A DNA stretch of 64,000 nucleotides from Herbidospora solisilvae (GCF_009901565.1 NZ_WXEW01000008.1:62001-126000), one strand, 5' to 3'; shown: positions 9,487-18,950, counted from the stretch's first letter. Notes: generated by a model from the letters alone, not told the origin. Translations and numbers: made by a program.

Positions 9487-9492
9487 ACTATA
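9487..9492 (-). promoter_or_regulatory. -10 box of leaderless korAB leader transcript
   Basis: TATAGT on the minus strand lies eight bases before the GTG of the leader peptide, the spacing expected for a leaderless transcript. No convincing -35 box is present. The promoter lies just downstream of the stop of the upstream deacetylase gene. Confidence 0.55.
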
Positions 9493-9506
9493 TGTCCCCG
9501 CTGGAT

Positions 9507-10952
9507 TCACGGTAGCGGGCGCCCATAGCGCGAGACGGCGGCGTCGGCGGCCGATTCGTAGGTTACGCCTGGCTGCATCGGGCGTGTTCCGTACAACTCG
9601 GGAACGGTGACAAAAGAGTATCCGCGGTCTTCGAGTGCCTTGAGGATCAGCGGGATGGCTTCGGGGGTGGCGGGGCCCAGGTCGTGCAGGAGCACGATCG
9701 AACCGGGCTTCACGCCCGAGGTGACCCGTTTGCAGATCTCCTGCGCGGTGGCGTCGCCCTCGTCGCCGCCGTCGACGTCCCACTTGACCACGCTGAGCTT
9801 CAGCTCGCCGGCGATCTTGGCGACGTCGTGGTTGGTGGCGCCGTAGGGGGGCCGCATCAGGGACGGCGGGCTGCCGGTCGACTGGGCGATGACGTCCTGG
9901 GTGCGGGAGAGCTGCTCGTAGATGCGGTTGTCCGGGAGTGTCGTCAGGTCGCGGTGCGACCAGCCGTGGTTGCCGACCAGGTGGCCGTCGCGGGCCATCC
10001 GGCGCAGCAGGTCGGGGCGGGCCGCCGCGCTGGTGCCGGTGAGGAAGAAGGTGGCGCGGGTGGTGCCGAGCGCGGTCAGGATCCGGTCGGTGTACGGCCC
10101 CGGCCCCTCGTCGAACGTCAGCGCGACGCAGCGCGCGACCCGGCAGTCGACCTTCCCCGGCACCGCCGGAGCGGTGGCCTCCGGCGGGTCGCGCAACTCG
10201 GGCGGGGTGGTCGGCCGGGCCGACTCGACGGCCCGCTGCGCCGACCTGCCGAAGTCCGACAGCAGGGGGGCCGCGTCCTGCTTGGGGATCGCCGTGGCCA
10301 CCCGGCCCAGCGCGCCCGGCCCGATCTCGTAGTCGTCGAACTCCACCACCAGGTCGCCCCGCGAGTTGAAGTCGAGGGAGTCGAACAGCGCCCGGTCGGG
10401 CTTGATCGCCGCGTGGTCGACGTCGGCGTCGCCCGCCAGCCGGGCCCCGACCACCCGCGCGAGCGCGTCGAGGTTCTTGACCAGCAGATCGGAGGTGACG
10501 ACGCGGGCGCCGTCGTACCAGAGGGTCCGGGTCGAGTTGACCCAGGAGGAGCCCTCGAACAGGCCCGTGCGCAGGCGGACCCCGCTGACCTTCGGCGACA
10601 CGGCCGTGAGCTGCCACTCGACGTTGATCTCGGACTTGGGCAGCGTGGCCTTGCCCTTGGCGGTCTTCTGGTTGAAGGCCTTGGCCTCGGCGACGAGGTC
10701 GGCCCTGATCCGGTCGCTCAGCGGCGTCGCGCCCGGGATCTGGGGGTAGGTCAGGTGCACATTGGTCTTGCCCGTCTCTTTGTAGATGGTCTGAACCTGG
10801 AGGCCGGGCACCGCGGCCGGGTCGACGAAGGTCAGCATCGTCGGCTCCGACGGCGGAGGCACCTCGTCAGCGGGGGAGTTGAAGGCAACGCCGCACGCGC
10901 AGCACGCGGCGGCGAGCGTCGCGATTCCTCCGGTGAATCGCAAAACGGGCAT
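9507..10952 (-). CDS. Secreted polysaccharide deacetylase (NodB homology domain)
   Basis: The product is 481 residues with an N-terminal signal segment rich in Ala and Cys (AAACCACG), possibly lipid-modified. Residues about 45-260 resemble the PdaC/RsiV-like domain often found before deacetylase domains. About 270-460 is a NodB domain with its motifs in order: TFDEGPGPYT, NHGWSH (H-x3-H metal site), RPPYGA, WDVDGGD and LLHDLGP. The second residue of the first motif is Glu instead of the usual metal-binding Asp. The likely role is removal of N-acetyl groups from peptidoglycan or another surface glycan. It lies upstream of the korAB leader on the same strand, but korAB has its own promoter. The gene is divergent from nuoA. 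Confidence 0.87.
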   Translation of the reverse strand: MPVLRFTGGIATLAAACCACGVAFNSPADEVPPPSEPTMLTFVDPAAVPGLQVQTIYKETGKTNVHLTYPQIPGATPLSDRIRADLVAEAKAFNQKTAKGKATLPKSEINVEWQLTAVSPKVSGVRLRTGLFEGSSWVNSTRTLWYDGARVVTSDLLVKNLDALARVVGARLAGDADVDHAAIKPDRALFDSLDFNSRGDLVVEFDDYEIGPGALGRVATAIPKQDAAPLLSDFGRSAQRAVESARPTTPPELRDPPEATAPAVPGKVDCRVARCVALTFDEGPGPYTDRILTALGTTRATFFLTGTSAAARPDLLRRMARDGHLVGNHGWSHRDLTTLPDNRIYEQLSRTQDVIAQSTGSPPSLMRPPYGATNHDVAKIAGELKLSVVKWDVDGGDEGDATAQEICKRVTSGVKPGSIVLLHDLGPATPEAIPLILKALEDRGYSFVTVPELYGTRPMQPGVTYESAADAAVSRYGRPLP

Positions 10953-11049
10953 AAATGTCAGATTATTGGCGCTTGAGCGTGGTTTGCTGTGGCTTGGCAG
11001 TGTCCGTGAGCTTCTTTGGTTCGGCGTTCAGGTGCGCGATTATCAAGAG

Positions 11050-11421
11050 GTGGACGGATACTTCGGGTCGTACGCGGTCGTGGCCGTGCTCCTGGCCATC
11101 GGGGCCGCGATCTTCGCCGGGGCCCTGCTGATCAACCGGCTGCTGCGCCCCGACCGGCCCACCGAGCAGAAGCTGACCAGCTACGAGTGCGGCGTCGACC
11201 CCGTCGGCGACGGCTGGGCCCAGTCGCAGGTCAGGTACTACGTCTTCACATATCTTTATGTGGTGTTCGCCGTCGACGCGGTGTTCCTCTTCCCCTGGGC
11301 GACGGTGTTCGCCGCGCCCGGGTTCGGCATGACCACCCTCGTCGAGATGTTCGTGTTCCTGGCGTTCATCGCGCTCGGCATCGTCTACGCGTGGCGCAAG
11401 CGCGTGCTCACTTGGACGTGA
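11050..11421 (+). CDS. nuoA: NADH-quinone oxidoreductase subunit A
   Basis: This is the first gene of a partial complex I operon. The membrane subunit is 123 residues with three predicted helices and the family motif YECGVDP, plus the conserved FLFPWA stretch. The open frame extends about 170 bases further upstream, but that part translates to non-conserved sequence overlapping the deacetylase gene. The GTG at 11050, giving a start at VDGYFGSYAVV, fits the family length. Its ribosome site AGAGG is closer than usual, so the start is moderately certain. nuoB follows after three bases. Confidence 0.9.
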   Translation: MDGYFGSYAVVAVLLAIGAAIFAGALLINRLLRPDRPTEQKLTSYECGVDPVGDGWAQSQVRYYVFTYLYVVFAVDAVFLFPWATVFAAPGFGMTTLVEMFVFLAFIALGIVYAWRKRVLTWT

Positions 11422-11424
11422 TCC

Positions 11425-11910
11425 ATGGTTGACCTTCCCACTCCGACGTTCGGGCCCGCCGCCAGGCTGGCCCCGAAGCCGATGAAGTTCGTGCTGAACT
11501 GGGGCCGCCGCTACTCCCTGTGGGTCTTCAACTTCGGCCTGGCCTGTTGCGCGATCGAGTTCATCGCCACGTCCATGAGCCGCCACGACTTCATCCGGTT
11601 CGGGGTCATCCCGTTCGCCAACGGCCCTCGCCAGGCCGACCTGATGATCGTCTCGGGCACGGTCACCGACAAGATGGCCCCGGCCGTCCTGCGCCTCTAC
11701 GAGCAGATGCCCGACCCGAAGTACGTCATCTCGTTCGGGGCCTGCTCCAACACCGGCGGCCCCTACTGGGACTCCTACTGCGTCACCAAGGGCGTCGACC
11801 AGATCATCCCGGTCGACGTCTACGTGCCCGGCTGCCCGCCCCGCCCCGAGGCGCTGCTCCACGGGATCATGAAGCTCCAGGAGAAGATCGCGGGGGAGTC
11901 GCTGGCATGA
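11425..11910 (+). CDS. nuoB: NADH-quinone oxidoreductase subunit B (N2 cluster)
   Basis: NuoB carries cluster N2, the last iron-sulfur centre before quinone. The product is 161 residues. All four cluster ligands are visible: Cys41 and Cys42 in LACCAIE, Cys107 in FGACSNTGG and Cys137 in [11 protein letters not shown]. The ATG lies three bases after the nuoA stop. Its own stop overlaps the nuoC start in an ATGA junction. Intact ligands argue for a working electron path from NuoI to quinone, although NuoD, the usual partner at the quinone site, is absent from this locus. Confidence 0.95.
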   Translation: MVDLPTPTFGPAARLAPKPMKFVLNWGRRYSLWVFNFGLACCAIEFIATSMSRHDFIRFGVIPFANGPRQADLMIVSGTVTDKMAPAVLRLYEQMPDPKYVISFGACSNTGGPYWDSYCVTKGVDQIIPVDVYVPGCPPRPEALLHGIMKLQEKIAGESLA

Positions 11911-12428
11911 TCCTCGACGAGTTCGGCTCCCGTGTGGTGCTCTCCGAGTCGTTCGGCGAGACCACCGCCGACGTCGGCCCCGCCGACTGGATCGAGGTGC
12001 TCGCCTTCTGCCGCGACCGGGGCTACTCCTTCTTCGACTGGCTCACCGCCGTGGACGACCCGCCCGAGGGCTTCGCCGTCGTCGCCCACCTCGCCGACCA
12101 GGAGAAACACCTTCGCCTGCTGGTACGCACCCACGTGACGCGGGCCGACCCGGTGCTGCCGTCTGCGGTGGGGGTGTTCCGGGGGGCCGACTGGCACGAG
12201 CGCGAGACCTTCGAGATGTTCGGCGTGGTCTTCGACGGCCACCCCGACCTCAAGCCGCTGCTGCTGCCCGACGGCTTCGAGGGACACCCGCTGCGCAAGG
12301 ACTTCGTGCTGGCCGCCCGGGTGGCCAAGACCTGGCCCGGTGCGAAGGAACCGGGCGAGTCGAGCGCGCCGTCGAGACGGAAGATGTTGCCGCCCGGCGT
12401 GCCGACCGACTGGGGGCGCGATGCCTGA
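11907..12428 (+). CDS. nuoC: NADH-quinone oxidoreductase subunit C (30 kDa)
   Basis: The product is 173 residues starting at the ATGA overlap with nuoB. The 30-kDa subunit signature region is present, with [20 protein letters not shown] followed by GHPLRKDF. The C-terminal 25 residues are charged and Pro-rich. It is a stand-alone NuoC: no NuoD domain is fused to it, and the next gene is nuoH rather than nuoD. Its stop overlaps the start of nuoH by eight bases. Confidence 0.92.
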   Translation: MILDEFGSRVVLSESFGETTADVGPADWIEVLAFCRDRGYSFFDWLTAVDDPPEGFAVVAHLADQEKHLRLLVRTHVTRADPVLPSAVGVFRGADWHERETFEMFGVVFDGHPDLKPLLLPDGFEGHPLRKDFVLAARVAKTWPGAKEPGESSAPSRRKMLPPGVPTDWGRDA

Positions 12429-13368
12429 GCTGCTGGAAGTCGCGATCAGGGTGGTCGTGATCGTCGGGGCGTTCCTGCTGCTGCCGTTGATCGTCGGCCA
12501 GATGGAACACAAGGTCATGGCCCACATGCAGTCGCGCCTCGGCCCCATGTACGCCGGCGGCTTCCACGGCTGGGCCCAGCTCATCGCCGACGGCGTCAAG
12601 TTCATGCAGAAGGAGGACGTCATCCCGGCGGCGGCCGACCGGGCCGTCTTCAAGCTGGCCCCCGCGGTCGCGCTGGTGCCCTACCTGGTCGTGCTCGTCG
12701 TGATCCCGGTGGGACCCGGGCTGCTCGGGGTCGACCTCGACGCCGGGATCTTCTTCGTGCTGGCCGTGATGGGCGTCGGCGTGCTCGGGTCGATCATGGC
12801 CGGGTGGTCGTCCGGCAACAAGTACTCGGTGCTGGGCGGGATGCGGTCGGCGGCGCAGCTCATGTCGTACGAGCTGCCGCTGGTCCTGGCCGCCTCCAGC
12901 GTGGCCATGGCGGCCGGGACCCTGTCGCTCCAGGGCATCGTCGAGGCCTGGCAGCCCTGGTGGCTGGCCTGGCAGGCGATCGGCGCGGTGGTGTTCTTCG
13001 TCGCCGGGCTGGCCGAGCTCCGCCGTCCGCCGTTCGACATGCCGATCGCCGAGTCGGAGATCATCATGGGCCCGATGACCGAATACACCGGCATCCGGTT
13101 CGCCCTGTTCATGCTGACCGAGTACGCCGGGATCGTGGTCCTGTCGGCGCTCACCACGGTCCTCTACCTGGGCGGCTGGCAGGGCCCGCTGCTGCCCGGC
13201 CCGGTCTGGACCCTCATCAAGATCTTCGCCCTGGCGTTCGTGGTCATCTGGGTCCGGGTCAGTTTCCCCCGGATGCGCGAAGACCAGCTCCAGCGGCTCG
13301 CCTGGGTCGGCCTGGTGCCGCTGGCGCTGGTGCAGCTCGCGCTGACCGGCGTGGTGAAGGTCCTCTAG
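12421..13368 (+). CDS. nuoH: NADH-quinone oxidoreductase subunit H
   Basis: The product is 315 residues with eight or so predicted helices. It is the membrane subunit that closes the quinone chamber and links it to the proton channel. The family stretch ADGVKFMQKEDVIP and the acidic loop FDMPIAESEIIMGPMTEY are clear. It starts at the ATG inside the end of nuoC. Downstream it converges with a Ser/Thr kinase gene on the other strand; the two stops share the four bases CTAG at 13365-13368. The nuo operon resumes only at 15432. Confidence 0.94.
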   Translation: MPELLEVAIRVVVIVGAFLLLPLIVGQMEHKVMAHMQSRLGPMYAGGFHGWAQLIADGVKFMQKEDVIPAAADRAVFKLAPAVALVPYLVVLVVIPVGPGLLGVDLDAGIFFVLAVMGVGVLGSIMAGWSSGNKYSVLGGMRSAAQLMSYELPLVLAASSVAMAAGTLSLQGIVEAWQPWWLAWQAIGAVVFFVAGLAELRRPPFDMPIAESEIIMGPMTEYTGIRFALFMLTEYAGIVVLSALTTVLYLGGWQGPLLPGPVWTLIKIFALAFVVIWVRVSFPRMREDQLQRLAWVGLVPLALVQLALTGVVKVL

Positions 13369-14672
13369 TGCACGATCCGCAACATGATGTCCGAGGCGGT
13401 CGGCCGGTTCGCCGGGTTCTTGTCCAGGCACGACGCCGCCAGGGCCCGTAACGAGACCGGCAGCTCGCTCAGGTCGGGCTGGTGGTTGATGATCCGGTTG
13501 AGGATCGCCGGGATGGTGTCCTGCCCGAACGCGTTCTTGCCCGACGCCGCGAACACCATCGTGGCCGCCCACGCGAAGATGTCGGTCTCCGGCCCGACCG
13601 GCCGGCCGCCGACCTGCTCGGGCGACATGTAGGCGGGGGTGCCCATGACCTGGCTCGCGGTCGCGTTGACCTGGTCGAGCGCCTTGGCGATGCCGAAGTC
13701 GATCACGCGCGGGCCGTCGGAGCCGATCAGCACGTTGCTCGGCTTGAAGTCGCGGTGCACGATGCCCGCCTTGTGGATGGCGGCCAGCGCGCCGGCCGTG
13801 GCGAGGGCGAGCCGGGTCAGGCCGTCTTCGGTGCGCGGCCCCTTCTCCTTGACGAGCTGCTCCAGCGACACCCCGTCGACGTACTCGGACACGACGTAGG
13901 CCAGGTCGTCGGTGATGTTCACGTCGAGCACCCGGGCCGTGGAGAACGGCGCCACCCGGCGGGCCGCGTCGACCTCGCGGAGGAAGCGTGCCTGGGCGTC
14001 CTTGTCCTTGGCGATGTGGGCGTGCAGCACTTTGATGGCGACCTTCTGCCCGCGCTGGTCCACCCCCAGGTAGACGGCGCCCTGCCCGCCCTGGCCGAGA
14101 TCCCCGATCACCCGGTAGGGGCCCAGCCACTGCGGCCCCTGGGTCCGCGGCTGCACCCCCATCGTCGAGGGGTGAGTGGGCTGCGTGAACGGCCGGGGCG
14201 GCGGCTGGACATAGGTCGTTCGCGGGGGCTGCTGCTGCGGGTAGGCCGGTGGCGGGGGCATGGGCATCGGCCGCGGCGGCTGGTACTGCGGCTGATGCTG
14301 GACGGGCTGCTGCTGGACGGGCTGCCAGGCGTGCCCCGGCTGGAAGACCCCGGTCCGGATGATCAGGGTGTGCGCGAGCCCGCCGATCCAGTTCACGAAC
14401 AGGCCGATCGTCGTCGTCGTCTCGAGCCACATCGGCCACAGGTCGGTGTTCTCGTAGGCGGCGATGGCGATCACGAAGACGACGAAGTTCAGGGCGTAGA
14501 CCCCGGTGGCGACGATCAGCCAGGGGCTGCGCTTCTTCGCGGCGGCGTATCCGACGACGAACGGCGTGCCGAACCCGCAGGTGAAGAGCGGAACCAGCGC
14601 CCACAACCAGGACACCGCCACGTTCGAGGCGGGCTTCTGCGGTTGCTGCGGCGGTTGCCAGTACGGATGCAC
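13365..14672 (-). CDS. Membrane-anchored Ser/Thr protein kinase with N-terminal membrane module
   Basis: The product is about 435 residues. The order is reversed from the usual PASTA-type kinases: residues about 18-105 form a small three- to four-helix membrane module, about 115-185 a Pro/Gln-rich linker, and about 190-435 the kinase. Kinase motifs are complete: GQGGQGAVY, VAIKVL, HRDFKPSNV, DFGIAK and SPEQ. I chose the GTG at 14672; a TTG ten codons earlier is possible. It stands antisense inside the nuo operon, between nuoH and nuoI, next to a gene encoding the same membrane module. A link to respiration is suggested by position only. Substrates unknown. Confidence 0.88.
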   Translation of the reverse strand: MHPYWQPPQQPQKPASNVAVSWLWALVPLFTCGFGTPFVVGYAAAKKRSPWLIVATGVYALNFVVFVIAIAAYENTDLWPMWLETTTTIGLFVNWIGGLAHTLIIRTGVFQPGHAWQPVQQQPVQHQPQYQPPRPMPMPPPPAYPQQQPPRTTYVQPPPRPFTQPTHPSTMGVQPRTQGPQWLGPYRVIGDLGQGGQGAVYLGVDQRGQKVAIKVLHAHIAKDKDAQARFLREVDAARRVAPFSTARVLDVNITDDLAYVVSEYVDGVSLEQLVKEKGPRTEDGLTRLALATAGALAAIHKAGIVHRDFKPSNVLIGSDGPRVIDFGIAKALDQVNATASQVMGTPAYMSPEQVGGRPVGPETDIFAWAATMVFAASGKNAFGQDTIPAILNRIINHQPDLSELPVSLRALAASCLDKNPANRPTASDIMLRIVH

Positions 14673-14711
14673 AGCGCGAACAATACGTACTTCCGACGCC
14701 AAGCGCCGCTA

Positions 14712-15332
14712 TTACGGGAGATAGACGCCGTATTCGGAGAGCTCGTCCCGGCTGGCGACCGGCAGGTCGAGCAGGTCCGACAGGTCCTCCGCCGAGGTGA
14801 AGGTGACCGTCCGGCTGCGTGCCTCCAGCACCCGTTCGACCAGGTCGGGCGTCATCCCGGGAACGGTCCGGAGCACGATCGCGGGCGCGTGGTTCATGTC
14901 GACCAGCCCGCCGTCGTCGAAGCGCCGCCCCAGATCGGGCCGGCCGACCCCCAGCCGCCGCGCCCGGCCCGGGTTGCGGGTGGCGAGCGCGCGGGCCTCC
15001 TTCCGCAGCAGGCGCGCCCGCTCGAACGGGCAGGCCGGGCCGAACACCTTCTTCCTGACCGCGAAGGCGTGGAGCGTTCCGCCGAGCCACGACACGAACA
15101 GGCCCAGCACCATCACCGCGGCCCAGATCCCGGAAGGGGTTCCCGTCACGTTGCCGATCAGGAGCCAGGCGGCCATCGAGAGGGCGTACAGGACCCCCGA
15201 GAGCGCCAGCCACCGGCTCCGCCGCCAGAATGACGCCCACAGGAAGGTGAACGGCGTCGCGAAACCAATGGTGACCAGGGGCGCCACCGCCCAGAGCAAG
15301 CCGCGAGCCGCCGACCGCGGCACCTGGTCCAT
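14712..15332 (-). CDS. Membrane protein with C-terminal helix-hairpin-helix domain
   Basis: The product is 206 residues. Residues about 10-100 are a membrane module that clearly matches the N-terminus of the adjacent kinase (shared positions include LWA, GF-x-TPF, YAL and GLFV-x-W-x-GG). A basic linker follows. Residues about 135-206 form a ComEA-like helix-hairpin-helix region (NHAPAIVLRTVPGM, then SAEDLSDLLDLP). Such domains bind DNA or act in protein contacts. It is divergent from nuoI and upstream of the kinase on the same strand, so the two may be cotranscribed. No experimental function is known to me; a membrane-tethered DNA or protein-binding partner of the kinase is speculation. Confidence 0.8.
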   Translation of the reverse strand: MDQVPRSAARGLLWAVAPLVTIGFATPFTFLWASFWRRSRWLALSGVLYALSMAAWLLIGNVTGTPSGIWAAVMVLGLFVSWLGGTLHAFAVRKKVFGPACPFERARLLRKEARALATRNPGRARRLGVGRPDLGRRFDDGGLVDMNHAPAIVLRTVPGMTPDLVERVLEARSRTVTFTSAEDLSDLLDLPVASRDELSEYGVYLP

Positions 15333-15431
15333 ATGCGAAGGATACGGACTTTCTGTCTCGACCTGGAGAAAACCGATAGGGCCGGGTCGTCACATTCACG
15401 AGTAGCCTGTTCTGGGGGATGATGTTGGATC

Positions 15432-16289
15432 GTGGCGCGCATACCAGGAACGGGCCTGGCCAAGGGCTTGGCCGTAACGCTGCGACACATGCTCAGTCGC
15501 TCGGTGACGCAGCAGTATCCGGAGGTCAAGCCTGACCTGCCGCCCCGATCGCGCGGCGTGATCGCGCTGGTCGAGGAGAACTGCACGTCATGCATGCTCT
15601 GCGCACGCGAGTGCCCCGACTGGTGCATCTACATCGACTCCCACAAGGAGACCCTGCCCGCGCCCGAGGGCGGCCGTCCCCGGCAACGCAACGTGCTCGA
15701 CCGCTTCGCGATCGACTTCTCGTTGTGCATGTACTGCGGGATCTGCATCGAGGTGTGCCCGTTCGACGCGCTCTTCTGGGCCCCCGAGTTCGAATACGCC
15801 GAAGGCGACATCCGCAACCTCCTCCATGAGAAGGACCGCCTGGGCGAATGGGTCTCCAGCGTCCCGGCGCCCCCTCGCCACGAGGCCAACGCCGAACCTC
15901 CGAAGGAGGTCACCGCGAGCAAGCGCCCGGCGAGAGGTCCGGGCGGAGCCGGGGCGGCGAAGCCGGCTCCGGACGACGCCGCCGAGGCCAAGCCGCGCCC
16001 GGCACGCGACGTCCGCGCGATCCGCCCGCCGGGCCGCCTCCCCGACCAGGGCGCCGGAGAGGAGCCACGCCCGGCGCGCGACGTGCGCTCGATCCGCCCG
16101 CCGGGCCGGTTGCCTGACCGGACGCCCGGTGAAGAGACCTCACCTCCGGGTGGAGAGGACGCACCTGCCATGCCGGAGGCGTCGCAGGAGCCTCCGGCCG
16201 GGCCGCCGAGATCCCGGGCACCGCGTGATGTGCGCTCGATCCGGCCGCCGGGACGGCTGCCCGACCGGCCCAACGGGGAGGGGTCGTGA
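15432..16289 (+). CDS. nuoI: NADH-quinone oxidoreductase subunit I with repetitive Arg/Pro tail
   Basis: NuoI carries two [4Fe-4S] clusters. Ligands are complete: Cys51, 54, 57 and 61, and Cys99, 102, 105 and 109. The core ends near residue 140. The gene then continues for about 145 residues of Pro, Arg, Ala and Glu, so the 285-residue product is far longer than ordinary NuoI (about 160-200). The tail holds three copies of [14 protein letters not shown] (the first has A for S), with their Asp at residues 193, 217 and 266. GTG start; the stop overlaps the nuoJ GTG. With no NADH module here, NuoI is the natural entry point for electrons from ferredoxin; the tail might dock a partner (inference). 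Confidence 0.92.
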   Translation: MARIPGTGLAKGLAVTLRHMLSRSVTQQYPEVKPDLPPRSRGVIALVEENCTSCMLCARECPDWCIYIDSHKETLPAPEGGRPRQRNVLDRFAIDFSLCMYCGICIEVCPFDALFWAPEFEYAEGDIRNLLHEKDRLGEWVSSVPAPPRHEANAEPPKEVTASKRPARGPGGAGAAKPAPDDAAEAKPRPARDVRAIRPPGRLPDQGAGEEPRPARDVRSIRPPGRLPDRTPGEETSPPGGEDAPAMPEASQEPPAGPPRSRAPRDVRSIRPPGRLPDRPNGEGS

Positions 16290-16819
16290 GTGCCGTCGAC
16301 TTCTGGCCGCCGTCCACCCTTGAGATCGTCTTCCTGCTGCTCGGGCTGGTCGCCGTCGGGTCGGCGCTGCTGGTGGTGACCACCAGGCAACTGGTGCACG
16401 CCGCGTTGTGGCTGGTGCTCTGCTTCGGCGCCCTCGCCGGGTGTTATCTCGTGCTGACCGCCGAGTTCGTCGCCTGGGTCCAGGTGCTCATCTACGTCGG
16501 CGCGGTCGTGGTCCTGCTGCTGTTCGGGATCATGCTGACCCGCGCGCCCATCGGCAGGAGCGACGACCTCGACTCCGGCAACCGGGTGGTCGCCGCCGTC
16601 GTCGCCCTCGCCACCGCCGGGGTGCTGGTCTCCGTCGTGGTGGGCGGTTTCCAGCACGCCTACGCGGACCTGCGGCCGGGCTCCGGGTCGGCCGAGGAAC
16701 TGGGCGGGAGCATCTTCCGGAACTGGGTGCTGCCGTTCGAGGCGCTCTCGGTGCTGCTGCTGGCCGCGCTGATCGGCGCGATCGTGTTGTCGCGCACCGA
16801 CATCAGCGGGCGGCGCTGA
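16286..16819 (+). CDS. nuoJ: NADH-quinone oxidoreductase subunit J
   Basis: The membrane subunit is 177 residues with five predicted helices and the conserved region [19 protein letters not shown] around residues 50-70, diagnostic for NuoJ. It starts with GTG overlapping the end of nuoI by four bases and ends in a TGATG junction with nuoK. This spacing implies translational coupling along the membrane arm genes. Confidence 0.94.
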   Translation: MSAVDFWPPSTLEIVFLLLGLVAVGSALLVVTTRQLVHAALWLVLCFGALAGCYLVLTAEFVAWVQVLIYVGAVVVLLLFGIMLTRAPIGRSDDLDSGNRVVAAVVALATAGVLVSVVVGGFQHAYADLRPGSGSAEELGGSIFRNWVLPFEALSVLLLAALIGAIVLSRTDISGRR

Positions 16820-17127
16820 TGCACGTCGTCTATCCCGCCGTCGTGGCCGCGCTGCTCTTCTCCATCGGCGTGTACGGCGTCCTCGCCCGGCGTAACACCA
16901 TCCTCGTGCTGATGTCGGTCGAGCTGATGCTCAACGCGGTCAACCTGAACCTGGTCGCCTTCGACGTGTGGCTCCGCGACGTGCTCCACTCCGGTCAGGT
17001 GCTGACCCTGTTCGTGATCGTCATCGCCGCCGCCGAGGTCGGGATCGGGCTGGCGATCGTGCTGGCCGTCTTCCGCACCCGCAAGGCCATCGAGCTCGAC
17101 CGGCTGCGCGAACTGGGGGAGCCGTGA
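16819..17127 (+). CDS. nuoK: NADH-quinone oxidoreductase subunit K
   Basis: The product is 102 residues with three helices, the usual size. The two membrane glutamates needed for proton movement in the family are present, in [13 protein letters not shown] and in [10 protein letters not shown]. The ATG overlaps the nuoJ stop by one base, and the stop overlaps the nuoL GTG by four bases. Confidence 0.95.
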   Translation: MHVVYPAVVAALLFSIGVYGVLARRNTILVLMSVELMLNAVNLNLVAFDVWLRDVLHSGQVLTLFVIVIAAAEVGIGLAIVLAVFRTRKAIELDRLRELGEP

Positions 17128-18950
17128 TCGTCTCCCTCGTGGTGGTGCTGCCGTTCGCGGGGGCCGTGCTGGGCCTGCTGCTGTCCCGTTACCCCCACGG
17201 CCGCGGCCCTGCGGAGAACCTGGCCGCCAACAAACGCGCGGCCTGGTTCGGGGTGCTGCCGACGGCCCTGTCGACGGCCCTGATCGGCTGGCTGGCCTGG
17301 GAGAACACGCCCTCGACGAACGTGCTGACCGTGATCGACACCGGCGGGATCGCGATCACCGTCGGGCTGGAGGCCGCCGAACTGTCGGTGCTCACGGCGA
17401 TGCTCGTCGGCGTGGTGGCGCTGGCGGTGCAGGTCTACTCGGTCGGATACATGCGGGGCGAGTCCCGCTATCCCTCCTTCAGCGCCTTCATCAGCCTGTT
17501 CACCAGCGCGATGCTCCTGGTCGTGTTCGCGGCCGACCTCCTGGTGCTCTACGTCGGCTGGGAGATCATGGGCCTGTGCTCCTACCTCCTGGTGGGCCAC
17601 TGGTGGGAGGAGCGGGCCAACTCCCGGGCCGCGATCAAGGCGTTCCTGGTGACCCGCCTGGGCGACGTCGGCTTCCTGTTCGGCATCTTCGTCCTGGGCT
17701 TCGCGGCCGGCTCCTTCCGCATCTCCGACGTCATGGCCGCCGACATCCCCGAGCCGACGCTGGTCCTGGCGACGCTGCTGCTGCTCGCGGGGGTGGCCGG
17801 CAAGAGCGCCCAGGTCCCGCTGCACACCTGGCTGCCCGACGCGATGGCCGGCCCGACCCCGATCAGCGCCCTGATCCACGCCGCGACGATGGTGGCGGCG
17901 GGCATCTTCGTGGTGGCCCGCCTCTACGTGCTGTTCCCGCAGCCGACTCTTGACGTGCTCGGCGTCGCCGCCGCGATCGGCATGCTCGGCGCGGCCCTGG
18001 CCGCCTTCGCGCAGACCGACCTGAAACGGGTGCTGGCCTACTCGACGATCAGCCAGCTCGCCTACATGGCCGCCGCCCTCGCCGGCGGCGCCCGGGACGC
18101 GGCCGTCTTCCACCTGGTCACCCACGGCGCCTTCAAGGCCCTGCTGTTCCTCTGCGCCGGGGCGGTCATCCACCACGTGGGCTCCAATCTGCTCGGCCAC
18201 ATGGGCGGCCTGCGCCGGCCGATGCCCGTGACGTTCTGGACCATGACCGTCGGCTACGCCGCCCTGATCGGCCTGCCCCCGGCCAGCGGCTTCTTCAGCA
18301 AAGACGCGATCCTCTACGGGCTGGAGCGTTCGTCCAGCCCCATCCAGCTCCTCCTCTACGGTTCGGCACTGCTGACCGTCGGCGTGACCGGCGCCTACGC
18401 GACCCGGGCGTGGCTGATGACCTTCTTCGGCACCGGCAAGGTCCAGGCCCTCCCCGAACCCGCCCCCGGCACCGCCCACGTCTTCGACGGCCGGGAGGCC
18501 CCGGCGTCGATGTTGTGGCCGATCGGCGTCCTGGCGATTCCGGCCCTGCTCCTCGGCTTCACCGACACCGGCGAGTTCCACCTCGCCCCCGCGGTGACCG
18601 CGCTGGTCGTGGCGCTGCTGGGAGCGGCCTTCGTCTACGTGATCTGGCGCGGCGCACCGGAACGCGACCCGGCCCGGCTGCTGGGGGTCTTCCACGGTCC
18701 GTGCGAGCAGGCCTTCTACGTCGACCGGCTGTACGCGGCGGTGTTCGTCCGCCCGGTGCTCGCGCTGGCGCGGGGGGTGGTGCGGGCCGACGACCACGTG
18801 GTCGACGGCGCGGTGCGGGGGACCGGGCGGGCCACGGTCGGCTTGTCGGGGCTCACCCGCCACCTCCAGAACGGCAACGCCCAGCTCTACGTGACGGGCC
18901 TGCTGGCCGGGGTGCTGCTGATCGCGGTCGGGGCGGTGGTGCTGGGATGA
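17124..18950 (+). CDS. nuoL: NADH-quinone oxidoreductase subunit L (antiporter-like)
   Basis: This distal antiporter-like subunit of the membrane arm is 608 residues with about 15 helices. Diagnostic features: the glutamate in [16 protein letters not shown], the lysine in [20 protein letters not shown], and the [10 protein letters not shown] stretch. The C-terminus carries the expected long amphipathic region and last helix. GTG start coupled to nuoK; the stop overlaps nuoM by ATGA. Confidence 0.95.
   Translation: MIVSLVVVLPFAGAVLGLLLSRYPHGRGPAENLAANKRAAWFGVLPTALSTALIGWLAWENTPSTNVLTVIDTGGIAITVGLEAAELSVLTAMLVGVVALAVQVYSVGYMRGESRYPSFSAFISLFTSAMLLVVFAADLLVLYVGWEIMGLCSYLLVGHWWEERANSRAAIKAFLVTRLGDVGFLFGIFVLGFAAGSFRISDVMAADIPEPTLVLATLLLLAGVAGKSAQVPLHTWLPDAMAGPTPISALIHAATMVAAGIFVVARLYVLFPQPTLDVLGVAAAIGMLGAALAAFAQTDLKRVLAYSTISQLAYMAAALAGGARDAAVFHLVTHGAFKALLFLCAGAVIHHVGSNLLGHMGGLRRPMPVTFWTMTVGYAALIGLPPASGFFSKDAILYGLERSSSPIQLLLYGSALLTVGVTGAYATRAWLMTFFGTGKVQALPEPAPGTAHVFDGREAPASMLWPIGVLAIPALLLGFTDTGEFHLAPAVTALVVALLGAAFVYVIWRGAPERDPARLLGVFHGPCEQAFYVDRLYAAVFVRPVLALARGVVRADDHVVDGAVRGTGRATVGLSGLTRHLQNGNAQLYVTGLLAGVLLIAVGAVVLG

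Noticed and set aside
12250-15399. 1049-codon minus-strand frame across nuoH, the kinase and the helix-hairpin-helix gene
   Set aside because: It overlaps three well-supported genes and has no recognisable domain.
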